A stretch of 18,735 bases of DNA from JBBFMJ01 sp037441225 (GTDB taxonomy: Bacteria > Acidobacteriota > Thermoanaerobaculia > UBA2201). Location: assembly GCA_037441225.1 (NCBI GenBank), contig JBBISU010000061.1, positions 1-18,735 of the forward strand, written 5' to 3'. Shown here one piece after another: positions 6,133 through 14,795 of the stretch (the first letter of the stretch is position 1; the number at the start of each line of letters is the position of its first letter). The position numbers and the translations under genes are program-made. The notes under the pieces are model-generated. The model worked only from the letters and a program-made list of their open reading frames with translations. It did no database searches and was not told the origin of the DNA.

Positions 6133-7747
6133 AAAAAAACTTTTTTTAAAAGATGGAATTAATGCAACAATAAACAAAGTTCCTCCTTTCATTGAAAGAA
6201 TTTTAAAAAGAAGAGGTATAGAGCCAGAAAAATGGGAAGAATTTTTAAAACCAACTTTTGAAAAACTATCTCCTTTTAATCTCTGGGAAACATTAATTAA
6301 ATCAATTGAAATAATAAATTGGGCAATAAAAAATAAGAAAAAAATTCATATCCATAGCGATTATGATGTAGATGGAATTACATCCCTTGCAATGCTCTTG
6401 GCTTGTTTAAGGCATTTTGAAGGAAATTTTTCTTATTCTGTTTCAAATAGATTTAAGGGTGGCTATGGAATCTCTGAAAAAATTTTTGATGAAGCAGTTA
6501 AAAATAATTGCAATTTATTTATTGCCCTTGATTGTGGAACATCCTCTATAGATATTCAAAAAAAAGCAAAAGATAAGAATATTAAATTTTTGATTTTTGA
6601 TCATCACCCACCTCTTTTTGATTTTGATAATTTTATTTTATTATGCAATACACATAATAAAGATTGTCCACTTGAATTTTCAAAATTTTCCACTGCAGGT
6701 ATTGTTTATAAATTGGTGGAGGGCTTATATAGTTCCTTTAAAAAGAAATTTCCATATAAATCGTATATAAGATTGGCTTCCTTAGGGCTTGCACAGGACA
6801 TTGTAGAAATGCTTGGGGAAAATCATTCAATGGTTTCTTTGGGTATTAAAGAAATTCCTTCTACAAAACACCCCTTTTTAAAAGCTCTGCTTAAAGTTTC
6901 AGGTCTGGAAGGGAAGAAATTAAATTCAAATCATCTTTATTATAGGTTAGGTCCAAGGTTAAATGCACCTGGAAGGATGGAAGATGGCACATTTTTAATT
7001 GATTTATTTTTAAATCCTGAAGAAAAAAAAGTAGAAGAAGGGATTTTGAAAATTGAAAGATTTAATAAATTAAGGCAGGAGTTTCAAGAAAAAATTTTTA
7101 ATGAAGCAAAGGAAGAAATTAATGAAGAAAAAATTTTTTTGTCTTACAAACCAAACTGGCACCTTGGAGTTTTAGGGCTTGTGGCTTCAAAAATTTCACA
7201 GGAATTCAATAAAATTTCTTTTGTTCTTTCAAAGGATGGAAATCTGATCAAAGGTTCAGGGAGGTCAATATTAAATTTTTCTTTAATGGAAATTTTATCA
7301 AAAGCAAAGGGCTTTCTTGAAGGATATGGTGGGCATAGTATGGCTTGTGGGCTTTCTTTAAAAGAAGAAAACCTTGAAAATTTAAAAAAAAAGTTAAAGG
7401 AAATTTCAATGGAATTGGATTTCGAAAGTGTTGCCTATTTGGAAGCAGAAGAAGAGATAGAATTTTCTCAAATTCTTGAAGGTGCTGAATTTTTTGAAAT
7501 GATGGAGCCATATGGAAATAAAAATCCAAGACCTTTATTTTTATCCCACAACATAAGTTTTTATGAAAAACCAAATCTTATAAATAATACTTATTTTATG
7601 AAATTTATCCAAGGTAAAAAAATTATTCCTGGCTTTGGTTTTGATATTGAAAAAATTGAATTTCCAAAGGAATTTTCAATGGTTTATTATCCTTCTTATT
7701 ACAATAATTATTTTTCTTTACAATTTGTAGGAATTTTAGTTAAATGA
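6092..7747 (+). CDS. recJ: Single-stranded-DNA-specific exonuclease RecJ
   Basis: RecJ degrades single-stranded DNA 5' to 3' in recombination, mismatch and base-excision repair. The 551-residue chain (E. coli 577) has all DHH-superfamily metal motifs: HSDYDVDG (88-95), ALDCG (145-149), FDHH (169-172) and LAQDIVEM (233-240), then the DHHA1 block RLGPRLNAPGRMED (285-298) and GSGRS with GYGGHSMACG (388-420). The C-terminal OB-like part is present. ATG 6092 gives a 41-nt overlap with accA; a GTG at 6113 is an alternative start, with AGGA only 3 nt ahead, so the start is uncertain. Its position between accA and an LPS-export gene in one operon appears incidental. Confidence 0.94.
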   Translation: MKNFVGWVFTGKNEKKLFLKDGINATINKVPPFIERILKRRGIEPEKWEEFLKPTFEKLSPFNLWETLIKSIEIINWAIKNKKKIHIHSDYDVDGITSLAMLLACLRHFEGNFSYSVSNRFKGGYGISEKIFDEAVKNNCNLFIALDCGTSSIDIQKKAKDKNIKFLIFDHHPPLFDFDNFILLCNTHNKDCPLEFSKFSTAGIVYKLVEGLYSSFKKKFPYKSYIRLASLGLAQDIVEMLGENHSMVSLGIKEIPSTKHPFLKALLKVSGLEGKKLNSNHLYYRLGPRLNAPGRMEDGTFLIDLFLNPEEKKVEEGILKIERFNKLRQEFQEKIFNEAKEEINEEKIFLSYKPNWHLGVLGLVASKISQEFNKISFVLSKDGNLIKGSGRSILNFSLMEILSKAKGFLEGYGGHSMACGLSLKEENLENLKKKLKEISMELDFESVAYLEAEEEIEFSQILEGAEFFEMMEPYGNKNPRPLFLSHNISFYEKPNLINNTYFMKFIQGKKIIPGFGFDIEKIEFPKEFSMVYYPSYYNNYFSLQFVGILVK

Positions 7748-9513
7748 AATTTAAAAGAGAATATCTATTAATTTTAGTATTTTTATACCTCCTTTTTTTG
7801 TTATTTCAAATAAAGCCAAGAAAAGCTGAATGGGAGAAAAAAACACTTCCTTTGAAGGTGGAAGAAATAAGAGAAGTTACAAGGTTTACAAAGGAGTTTT
7901 CTTTTATAGAGACAAAGGATGAAAAGACATTGTTTGAGATTTATGCAAAGGAAGTACTTGCCCAAAAGGATACTTTAATTTTTTTAAAAAATGTTCTTTT
8001 GACTTTTTACTTAAAAGAAGGAGCACTAAAAATAAATTGCAAAGAAGCAAAGTTTGATATAGAAAAAAAGGATGCTGATATTTCTGGCAGTGTTTTGGTT
8101 GAATTTCCAAATGAAATGGTTATATCAACTGAAAATATTTTTTATCATCATGTCAATGGAAACCTTGAAAGTCCAATTTTAATAAATATTTTTTATAAAA
8201 ATTTTTTTGGTAAGTGTAGTTCAATTGATGTAAATATATTCTCTGAAATTTTTTCTCTAAAAGATTTAGAAATCCAATCCTCCAATACTCTAATTTATAT
8301 ACCTCAAGCAGAAGGACATATAAAGAAGAAGATTTTTTATTCAGAAAAAAAGAGTCATATTTTTTACGAAAAAAATTTAATTACTTTAAATAGATTGAGC
8401 ATAAATTTTTTGGAAGAAAAAACAATTTTAAAAGGAAATTGCTTTTTAGGGAGTTTCAGCAATTTAAAAGATTATTCCTTTTTTTCTGAAGAATTTGAAG
8501 GGGAGTTTTCATTAGAGGATTTTCAACCAATTATATTTAAGTTTGAAAAAGATGTAGAAGTTTTTGGGATGGAAGATAATTTAAAATTGTCTTCTCAAAG
8601 GTCTGTTCTATATTTTGATAAAGGATTTCCAAGTATATTTAATTTTGAGGGCTTTGTTGAAATTGAAAGGGATAAAGATGTAATTTATTGTGATGTTGTC
8701 AATGCTTATTTTAAGGAAAAAGAAATAGATAATGTTTTTTTTGGTGATTCCATTATCCTTTGTTATTATGGTTGGTATATTAATTGTAATAATATAAATT
8801 ACATACAAGATAAAAAAATGCTTTTTTTAAGTGGCGATGTATCAAGTGTAAAAGGTTATTTAAAAGTAAAATCAAATTGGATGAAAATTATGGAAAAGGG
8901 AGAAATAATTATCTTTGGTGATGGAGTAGAAATGTCTGAAATAAATAAAGATATGAGAGTAAGAGCAAAAGAATGTACTTTTATTGAAAAGGATAAAAAA
9001 ACTATTTTTCTAAATAATGTAATTGCCTGGACAAAAGATTATACATTAAAGACAAAGAGGTTGGAAATATTTGAAGATAAATTGTTGGCAACAGGTGGTG
9101 CAGAAATTAATGGTAAAGATAAAGAGGAAAATTTTACTTTAAAGGCAGAAGAAATAAATATAAAAGATAAGGGTGAAAAAATTGAAGCCCTTGGTTCTGT
9201 ATTTTTTAAATATGAAAATTATCTAATTAATGGCTATTTTTTTCAAATTTTTAGAAAGGAAGATAAAATTCAAAGACTTGTTTTAACTGATTTAGTTCAA
9301 TTTTCAACCACAGATAATTTGCAAAAGGGAAGTGGAGAGTTATTGGAAATATATCCGGAAAAAAATCTTTTAATATTGGAAGGATGCCCCTGCCACCTGG
9401 AAGATGAAAAACAAGGGTCTATAGAAGCACAAAAAATATTCCTTTTAAAAGAGCCCTTAGAAATTTTTATGATTGATGAAAGAAAAGGAAAAATAAAATA
9501 TAAAGGAAGTTAA
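7744..9513 (+). CDS. LptC/LptA-like lipopolysaccharide-bridge protein (large, fused type)
   Basis: A 589-residue protein with an N-terminal membrane anchor (7-21) and a long periplasmic part rich in alternating beta-strand patterns. Residues about 48-165 read as LptC: FSFIETKDEKTLFEIYAKE, then NVLLTFYLKEG, then DADISGSVLVEFPNEMVISTENIFY, the usual order of A-x-x-A, G-x-V and T-x-x-L/I-x-Y elements. The C-terminal 140 residues repeat the LptA/OstA pattern, for example GSGELLEIYPEKNLLILEG and GSIEAQKIFL. LptC and LptA carry lipopolysaccharide from the inner membrane across the periplasm. LptC is usually about 190 and LptA about 180 residues, so this length suggests an LptC anchor plus several beta-jellyroll units in one chain. 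The ATG overlaps the recJ stop (ATGA). Family assignment is from pattern, not alignment; residues 165-440 are unassigned beta-rich sequence. Confidence 0.65.
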   Translation: MKFKREYLLILVFLYLLFLLFQIKPRKAEWEKKTLPLKVEEIREVTRFTKEFSFIETKDEKTLFEIYAKEVLAQKDTLIFLKNVLLTFYLKEGALKINCKEAKFDIEKKDADISGSVLVEFPNEMVISTENIFYHHVNGNLESPILINIFYKNFFGKCSSIDVNIFSEIFSLKDLEIQSSNTLIYIPQAEGHIKKKIFYSEKKSHIFYEKNLITLNRLSINFLEEKTILKGNCFLGSFSNLKDYSFFSEEFEGEFSLEDFQPIIFKFEKDVEVFGMEDNLKLSSQRSVLYFDKGFPSIFNFEGFVEIERDKDVIYCDVVNAYFKEKEIDNVFFGDSIILCYYGWYINCNNINYIQDKKMLFLSGDVSSVKGYLKVKSNWMKIMEKGEIIIFGDGVEMSEINKDMRVRAKECTFIEKDKKTIFLNNVIAWTKDYTLKTKRLEIFEDKLLATGGAEINGKDKEENFTLKAEEINIKDKGEKIEALGSVFFKYENYLINGYFFQIFRKEDKIQRLVLTDLVQFSTTDNLQKGSGELLEIYPEKNLLILEGCPCHLEDEKQGSIEAQKIFLLKEPLEIFMIDERKGKIKYKGS

Positions 9514-9515
9514 AA

Positions 9516-10388
9516 TTATTTTTTTACCAGATTTAAAAGATATTTCCCATAAGAGGAATTTTTGATTTCTTTTGCAATCTTTATTAAATCTTTTTTTGTA
9601 ATAAATCCCTCTCTGAAAGCAGTTTCTTCAGGACAACAAATCTTTAAACCCTGTCTTTCTTCAATTATTCTCACAAAATTTGAAGCTTCCAATAGAGAAT
9701 AAGGAGTTCCTGTATCAAGCCAGGCATAACCCCTTCCCATAATTTCAACATAAAGTTCCTTTATTTTTAAATATTCATTATTTAAATCAGTAATTTCCAA
9801 TTCGCCTCTTTTAGAGGGCTTTAATTTTTTTGCAAAGGAAATAACTTTTTCATCATAAAAATAAAGTCCAGTGACTGCATAATTTGATTTAGGGATTTTG
9901 GGTTTTTCTTCAATTGATAAAGCCTTGCCATTCTTTGAAAATTCAATAACTCCATATCTTTCTGGATCTTTTACAAAATAAGCAAAAACTGTTGCCCCTT
10001 TTTTCCTCAAAGCAGCTTTTTTTAAGAGGTCTTTTAAATTGTGCCCATAAAAAATATTGTCACCTAAAATTAAGCAAACATTTGAATTTTTTATAAAACT
10101 TTCTCCAATTATAAAACTTTCTGCAATTCCTCTTGGTTTTTCTTGAGTTTCATAAGTAAAGTTTAGTCCCCACTTTTTTCCATCTCCTAATAATCTTTTA
10201 TAATTTTCTAAATCTTCGGGTGTTGTAATAATTAAAATATCCTTTATCCCAGCAAGGATTAATGTTGATATAGGATAGTAAACCATTGGCTTATCGTAAA
10301 TAGGGATTAGTTGCTTACTTATGCCTTTTGTAATTGGGTAAAGGCGAGTTCCAGAGCCACCAGATAAAACAATTCCTTTTAAATTCAT
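9516..10388 (-). CDS. rmlA: Glucose-1-phosphate thymidylyltransferase
   Basis: RmlA (RfbA) makes dTDP-glucose from dTTP and glucose 1-phosphate, the first step towards dTDP-rhamnose and other deoxysugars for surface polysaccharides. The 290-residue length is typical. Motifs: GGSGTRLYPIT (10-20) for nucleotide binding, KQLIPIYDKPMVYYPIS (25-41), LGDNIFYG (108-115) with metal Asp110, DPERYGVIEF (141-150), EEKP (160-163), AVTGLYFYD (171-179) and GRGYAWLDTGTP (218-229) with the second metal Asp225. rmlB, rmlC and rmlD are not in the window. It is the last gene of the minus-strand operon, 25 nt after the LutA-like gene, and its stop lies 2 bp from the stop of the facing LptC-like gene. GGAAA lies about 18 nt upstream of ATG, too far for an ideal ribosome site. 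Confidence 0.95.
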   Translation of the reverse strand: MNLKGIVLSGGSGTRLYPITKGISKQLIPIYDKPMVYYPISTLILAGIKDILIITTPEDLENYKRLLGDGKKWGLNFTYETQEKPRGIAESFIIGESFIKNSNVCLILGDNIFYGHNLKDLLKKAALRKKGATVFAYFVKDPERYGVIEFSKNGKALSIEEKPKIPKSNYAVTGLYFYDEKVISFAKKLKPSKRGELEITDLNNEYLKIKELYVEIMGRGYAWLDTGTPYSLLEASNFVRIIEERQGLKICCPEETAFREGFITKKDLIKIAKEIKNSSYGKYLLNLVKK

Positions 10389-10413
10389 TATTTTATTTTA
10401 TCATATTTCCTTT

Positions 10414-11142
10414 TTATTCTAAAAATTCATATATAAATTCAATTAAATTTTTGATTTCTATATTTTCTTTTCTCTTTACCTTATAGGAATTCAAGTGAAG
10501 AAAACAAGAGGTATCAGGTATAAGCATTAGATCAGGATTTTTTTCTTTTACCATTTTAAATTTTCTCTTTGCCATTTCAGCAGAGATTTCTGGTTCTTTT
10601 ATAGAAAAGGTTCCTCCAAAACCACAACAAAAAGGTATTTCTTCTTCTAAGATTTCAATCCCATTAATCTTTGAAAGAATATTTTTTATATTAGAATAAA
10701 CCTTTGCCTCTCTTAACAAATGGCATGAAGGGTGCAAATATGCTCTTCTCTTATCACTTTTAAATTTTATATCTTTAAAAAAATTTAAATCTAAAAATTC
10801 ATAAAAGTCAATTATTTTTTCTTTTATTCTTAAAAAATTTCTTAAATCTTTTTCTTTTAGATTTAATTTTTCATAATATTTTTTTACAAATCCATAACAG
10901 GAAGAAGAAAGAAAAATTATTTTTTCAAAATTTTCATTATGAAAAACCCTTATAAAATTTTTTGCAAATGGAATGGTTTCTTTTTGGTATCCTGAATTAA
11001 AAAAAGGTTGCCCACAACAGGTTTGATTTTCTGGAATTTCAAAATTAACTTTTAATTTTTTTAAAATTTCAATTGCTTTTATCCCTACTTCTGGTTCAAA
11101 TTTATTTATAAAACAGGGAACAAATATGGCAACTTTATTCAA
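10414..11142 (-). CDS. LutA/YkgE-type (Fe-S)-binding protein with two CCG domains
   Basis: A 242-residue cytoplasmic protein of the same length and layout as B. subtilis LutA and E. coli YkgE. Two cysteine-rich CCG domains are complete: Cys10, CCGQP (42-46) and Cys82; then Cys140 in HPSCH, FCCGFGGTFS (171-180) and Cys213. In this family the cysteines hold an Fe-S cluster and the proteins act in lactate or other 2-hydroxyacid oxidation with LutB and LutC. Neither partner gene is present here, so the substrate is open; an HdrB- or GlcF-like electron-transfer role is the alternative. The start is TTG (11142), chosen because NKVAIFVPCF aligns with the family start; it overlaps the glyS stop by 8 bp and has no clear Shine-Dalgarno, so it probably depends on translation of glyS. 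Confidence 0.85.
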   Translation of the reverse strand: MNKVAIFVPCFINKFEPEVGIKAIEILKKLKVNFEIPENQTCCGQPFFNSGYQKETIPFAKNFIRVFHNENFEKIIFLSSSCYGFVKKYYEKLNLKEKDLRNFLRIKEKIIDFYEFLDLNFFKDIKFKSDKRRAYLHPSCHLLREAKVYSNIKNILSKINGIEILEEEIPFCCGFGGTFSIKEPEISAEMAKRKFKMVKEKNPDLMLIPDTSCFLHLNSYKVKRKENIEIKNLIEFIYEFLE

Positions 11143-13219
11143 TTTCTTTATATAAACTTTTTTCTACAATTAAATGGCTAAATTGTGCAACTTTTAAAAA
11201 TTCCCTGTATATACTTTGTAAGAGAGCAATTCTATTTTTTTTAAGATCCTCGTCTTCACATAAAACAAATACCTTTTCAAAAAATTCTTCCAAGACAGGT
11301 GCTAAAATTGTCATAACCTTTAAGGCAGAAAAATAATTTTTATGGTTATAATGTTGTAAAAATTCTTCTTTTATTTGTAAAAAATCTTCGTAAAGTTTTG
11401 GTTCTTCCTTTTCTCTGAAAAGAGATGGATTTATTTCAAAATTGTCATAACCTTTTATTATATTTCTCAATCTTTTAAAACTTAATATGAAATTTATAAA
11501 TTCTTTTTCCTTTCTATAATTTTCAATTTCTTTTGCTCTCTGGTATGCATCATAAGGGTTAAAATGTCTTACTTCAACTGTTGCTTTTATTGTATCTTTT
11601 GGTATTCCTTTTCTTTCAAATATATACTCAACTCGATCTTTTATAAAACTTCTTGAAATTTCAATTGCTTCTTTTAAATCCAATTTTGATGAAGGCAGTA
11701 ATTGAATTGCCTTTGAAAAAATTAAATCAAGATCACAATCAATTTGTTTTTCAATTAATATATCTATTAAGCCATTTCCAATCCTTCTTAAACCATAAGG
11801 ATCTTGAGAGCCAGAGGGGATTTCTCCAACAGAGAAAAGGGAAGCAATTGTTTCAATTTTGTCTGAAATATTTAAAATCACTGAAATATCGTTTGAGGGA
11901 TAAGGTCCTTCTGGTCCTTCTGGGAAATATTGTTCATAAACTGCTTTCCAGATATCTTCCTCATAACCTTCAATTTTTAGTAAAATTCCACCAATTTTTC
12001 CTTGGAGTTCTGGGAATTCTGAAACTGTTGAAGTTAAGAGGTCTGCCTTTGAAACCTTTGCTGCATTTAAAACCTTTGTTAATTTTTCCTGCTTATTTAA
12101 ATTATAAGTTATAAATTCTGAAAGTTCTAATATCCTTCCTGTTTTTTGAAGAAAATTTCCTAAATCAGAATGAAAAGATAATTTTTGCAAAGCTTCCACC
12201 TTTTTTGTAAGGGAGGTCTTTAAGTCCTGCTGAAAGAAAAAGGTAGCATCTTTTAATCTTGCTTCCACAACCCATTCAATCCCTTCCCTTACTTCATTAC
12301 TTGAAAGAGATGGCTTATCAATTAAAGAAAGGAAATATTTTGTAATGTTTCCATTATCATATAAAGGGATTGCCTTTTGATGTTTTTTCAAAGAAATTTT
12401 TAATATTTCTTCTGGCAGGGATAAATATTCTTTTCTGAAATCAGCTTTAATAATTGTTGGAAACTCTGAAAGATATGCCCATTCATCAATTAAGCTATCC
12501 TTTTCATCATATTTTAAATTATTTCTTAAGTTTTCAATATCTTTTAATATTTTTTCCTTTCTTTTTTCAAAAAAGGGTTCAACATAATTTTCTCTTAAAA
12601 TCTGGAAATATCTTTTTGGTTCACTAATTTCAATTTGAAATTTTTCTTTATTTTTTAAAATAAAGGTTGAATTCCTTGCTTTGATTTTAAATAATTCAAA
12701 ATCAATAACTTCATTGCCAAATATACATAAAATTGAATGAATAGGTCTTATAAAAGGACCTATCCCATCTCCCCAAAACATTGGCTTTACAAATTGGATT
12801 TTTAAAATTAAATTTGAAATTGAATTTTTTAAAACTTCTAAGGTTTCTTTTCCTTTTATTATTTTTTTTATTGCAACATATTCATTTTTTCCTTTTTGCA
12901 GTTTATAAACTTTATCAAAATTTCCTTCAAGCCCTTCTTTTTTTAGAAAAGCAATTAAGGGTTCTGCTGGTAAGCCCTCTTTGAAAGAAATGCTATAGGG
13001 CGGTCCTGCCACTTCTTCTTCTTTTTCTTTTTGTTGTTCTGACAAGTTTTTTATATACAATCCAAATCTTCTTATAGTTGAAAAAGATGAAATTTCTTCA
13101 AATTCTATCTCTTCACTTTTCAAAAAATTTTCAAAATTATTTTTTAATTGGTTTTCAATATCCTTTATTTGTGTTGCTGGCATTTCTTCCAGAAAAATTT
13201 CTAATAAAAAGTCCTTCAT
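11135..13219 (-). CDS. glyS: Glycine--tRNA ligase beta subunit
   Basis: The beta subunit of the bacterial alpha2-beta2 glycyl-tRNA synthetase, which recognises tRNA-Gly. The 694-residue chain (E. coli 689) carries the N-terminal LLEIFLEEMPA, EWVVEARLKDATFFFQQDLK, LSFHSDLGN, AAKVSKADLLTSTVSEFPELQGKIG (in two blocks), YFPEGPEGPYPSND, SDKIETIASLFSVGEIPSGSQDPYGLRR and a C-terminal DALR anticodon-binding region with FNPYDAYQRAKEIENYR. Start ATG 13219 overlaps the glyQ stop (ATGA) and has GAGG (13228-13231, minus strand) 8 nt ahead; an in-frame longer reading to 13249 begins inside glyQ and lacks homology. The stop is overlapped by the LutA-like gene. Confidence 0.96.
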   Translation of the reverse strand: MKDFLLEIFLEEMPATQIKDIENQLKNNFENFLKSEEIEFEEISSFSTIRRFGLYIKNLSEQQKEKEEEVAGPPYSISFKEGLPAEPLIAFLKKEGLEGNFDKVYKLQKGKNEYVAIKKIIKGKETLEVLKNSISNLILKIQFVKPMFWGDGIGPFIRPIHSILCIFGNEVIDFELFKIKARNSTFILKNKEKFQIEISEPKRYFQILRENYVEPFFEKRKEKILKDIENLRNNLKYDEKDSLIDEWAYLSEFPTIIKADFRKEYLSLPEEILKISLKKHQKAIPLYDNGNITKYFLSLIDKPSLSSNEVREGIEWVVEARLKDATFFFQQDLKTSLTKKVEALQKLSFHSDLGNFLQKTGRILELSEFITYNLNKQEKLTKVLNAAKVSKADLLTSTVSEFPELQGKIGGILLKIEGYEEDIWKAVYEQYFPEGPEGPYPSNDISVILNISDKIETIASLFSVGEIPSGSQDPYGLRRIGNGLIDILIEKQIDCDLDLIFSKAIQLLPSSKLDLKEAIEISRSFIKDRVEYIFERKGIPKDTIKATVEVRHFNPYDAYQRAKEIENYRKEKEFINFILSFKRLRNIIKGYDNFEINPSLFREKEEPKLYEDFLQIKEEFLQHYNHKNYFSALKVMTILAPVLEEFFEKVFVLCEDEDLKKNRIALLQSIYREFLKVAQFSHLIVEKSLYKEIE

Positions 13220-14058
13220 TCTTCTAACCTCAAATATTGATTTGCGCATTGGAAGGAAATTCTCCTAATCCTTCCAATTAAATTTGCTCTGTTTGTCTGG
13301 GATACAGCTCCTCTTGCATCAAGGATATTAAAAATGTGTGAAAGCTTCAAAGCACATTCATAGGCAGGAAGGGTAAGTCCCTCTTTTAAACAATTTTCTG
13401 CTTCCTTTTCATAAAATTCAAATTGTTTTTCCATCTCTTCTATGTGGGCAACTTCAAAATAATATTTGCTTATTTGATTTTCTTCCCAAAACCTTATATC
13501 TTGATATTTTAAATTAGAACCATAAGGAACATCAAAGACAGAAGAAACCTTATTTAAAAGCATTGCAATCCTTTCAAGTCCATAAGTTAATTCCACTGAA
13601 ATTGGATTTAAAGAAATGCCACCTGCCTGTTGCATATAAGTAAACTGGGTTATTTCCATTCCATTTAGCAAGACCTGCCATCCAACTCCCCAAGCACCAA
13701 GGGTAGGGGCTTCCCAATTATCTTCTTCAAACCTTAAATCAGAGGAAGAAAAATTAATTCCAAGGTATTGCAAGCTTTTTAAATAAATTTCCTGAACTTC
13801 TAAGGGAGAAGGTTTAAGTATAACTTGAAATTGCAAATGTTTCATCAAGCGAAAAGGGTTTTCACCATATCTGCCATCAGCAGGCCTTCGAGATGGCTGG
13901 ACATAAGCAACATTGTAAGGTTTATTTCCTAATATTCTAAAAAATGTTTCTGGATGGAGTGTTCCTGCACCTACTTCCATATCATAGGGCTGGACAATAA
14001 CACATCCATATTCATTCCAAAAAGAAGTTAAATCTAAAATTATCTTTTGTAAATTCAT
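13216..14058 (-). CDS. glyQ: Glycine--tRNA ligase alpha subunit
   Basis: The class II catalytic subunit of tetrameric glycyl-tRNA synthetase. Its 280 residues show VQPYDMEVGAGTLHPETFFR (22-41), VQPSRRPADGRYGENP (53-68), EDNWEAPTLGAWGVGW (112-127), NGMEITQFTYMQQ (132-144) and ELTYGLERIAM (156-166), which form the glycyl-adenylate site. Start and stop overlap recO and glyS by ATGA in each case, so the two subunits are made in step. No Shine-Dalgarno is visible ahead of its ATG, which suggests reinitiation after recO. The tetrameric enzyme, rather than the alpha2 type, is standard for Gram-negative bacteria and many others. Confidence 0.97.
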   Translation of the reverse strand: MNLQKIILDLTSFWNEYGCVIVQPYDMEVGAGTLHPETFFRILGNKPYNVAYVQPSRRPADGRYGENPFRLMKHLQFQVILKPSPLEVQEIYLKSLQYLGINFSSSDLRFEEDNWEAPTLGAWGVGWQVLLNGMEITQFTYMQQAGGISLNPISVELTYGLERIAMLLNKVSSVFDVPYGSNLKYQDIRFWEENQISKYYFEVAHIEEMEKQFEFYEKEAENCLKEGLTLPAYECALKLSHIFNILDARGAVSQTNRANLIGRIRRISFQCANQYLRLEE

Positions 14059-14795
14059 AACATAAAAAGTTTATCACAAGTTTTCAAAAAATTATAGGTC
14101 TTTATTTCTCTTTGTAAAAAATTTAACAATAAATTATGAAATAAATGGTTTGAAAATTTGTAAACTTCAAAATTTTCTTCAAAGGAAGGAATAGAGAAGA
14201 CATCCTTTTCTTTTAAAGATTTTAAAAAACCCTCAAAACCTTCAGGTAATTTTATGCCTTTTCTATTATGTTCATAACAATAAAACTCCTTTGAGGTTTC
14301 ATCAAAATAAATTGCTTCTCTCTTACATTTGCAAAAAAATTTAGAAGGAAAAATTCCATTGAGTTTAAGAATCCAGAAATCAAAATAAACCTTTAATTTC
14401 TGCCATTCCACTTTTTTTGAAAAACCATCAATTATATGCTTTATTAACTTATAAATCTTTTCATTTGGTTGTCCTTCTGGAACAACCTGGATTAAGATTT
14501 CTGCAAAATAAGACAAAACAAAAGGGCAGGGACTTTCTATAACAGAAGGTATAATGGAATTTATAATTTCTGCTTCAGTAAAAGTTACAAGTTCTCCTCT
14601 TTCTCCTTCATAAAAATGGACTTCCACTTCTGAAAATTGTGAAAGGAGGTCCTTTAATTTGCTTTTTTTTCTTTTAATTCCCTTAGCAATTCCTTTTTTT
14701 AATCCTTCATTTTTAGTAAAAAAAACAACAATTGAAGAGGTCTCTTTGTAAGGATATTGTGTTAGAACAAAGCCCCTTTCTTTTTTTATTGCCAT
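14055..14795 (-). CDS. recO: DNA repair protein RecO
   Basis: RecO works with RecR (and RecF) to load RecA on SSB-coated DNA. The 246-residue chain starts with the OB-fold (ERGFVLTQYPYKETSSIVVFFTKNEGLKKGIAKG, in two blocks), then GERGELVTFTEAEII, and has a zinc-type cluster C155-x-C157 with C173 and H176 (FYCYEH). Length and order fit the family; similarity is modest, as is usual for RecO. Its ATG overlaps the purB stop (ATGA) and its stop overlaps the glyQ start. RecO next to glyQ is a known arrangement in several bacterial groups. Confidence 0.85.
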   Translation of the reverse strand: MAIKKERGFVLTQYPYKETSSIVVFFTKNEGLKKGIAKGIKRKKSKLKDLLSQFSEVEVHFYEGERGELVTFTEAEIINSIIPSVIESPCPFVLSYFAEILIQVVPEGQPNEKIYKLIKHIIDGFSKKVEWQKLKVYFDFWILKLNGIFPSKFFCKCKREAIYFDETSKEFYCYEHNRKGIKLPEGFEGFLKSLKEKDVFSIPSFEENFEVYKFSNHLFHNLLLNFLQREIKTYNFLKTCDKLFML

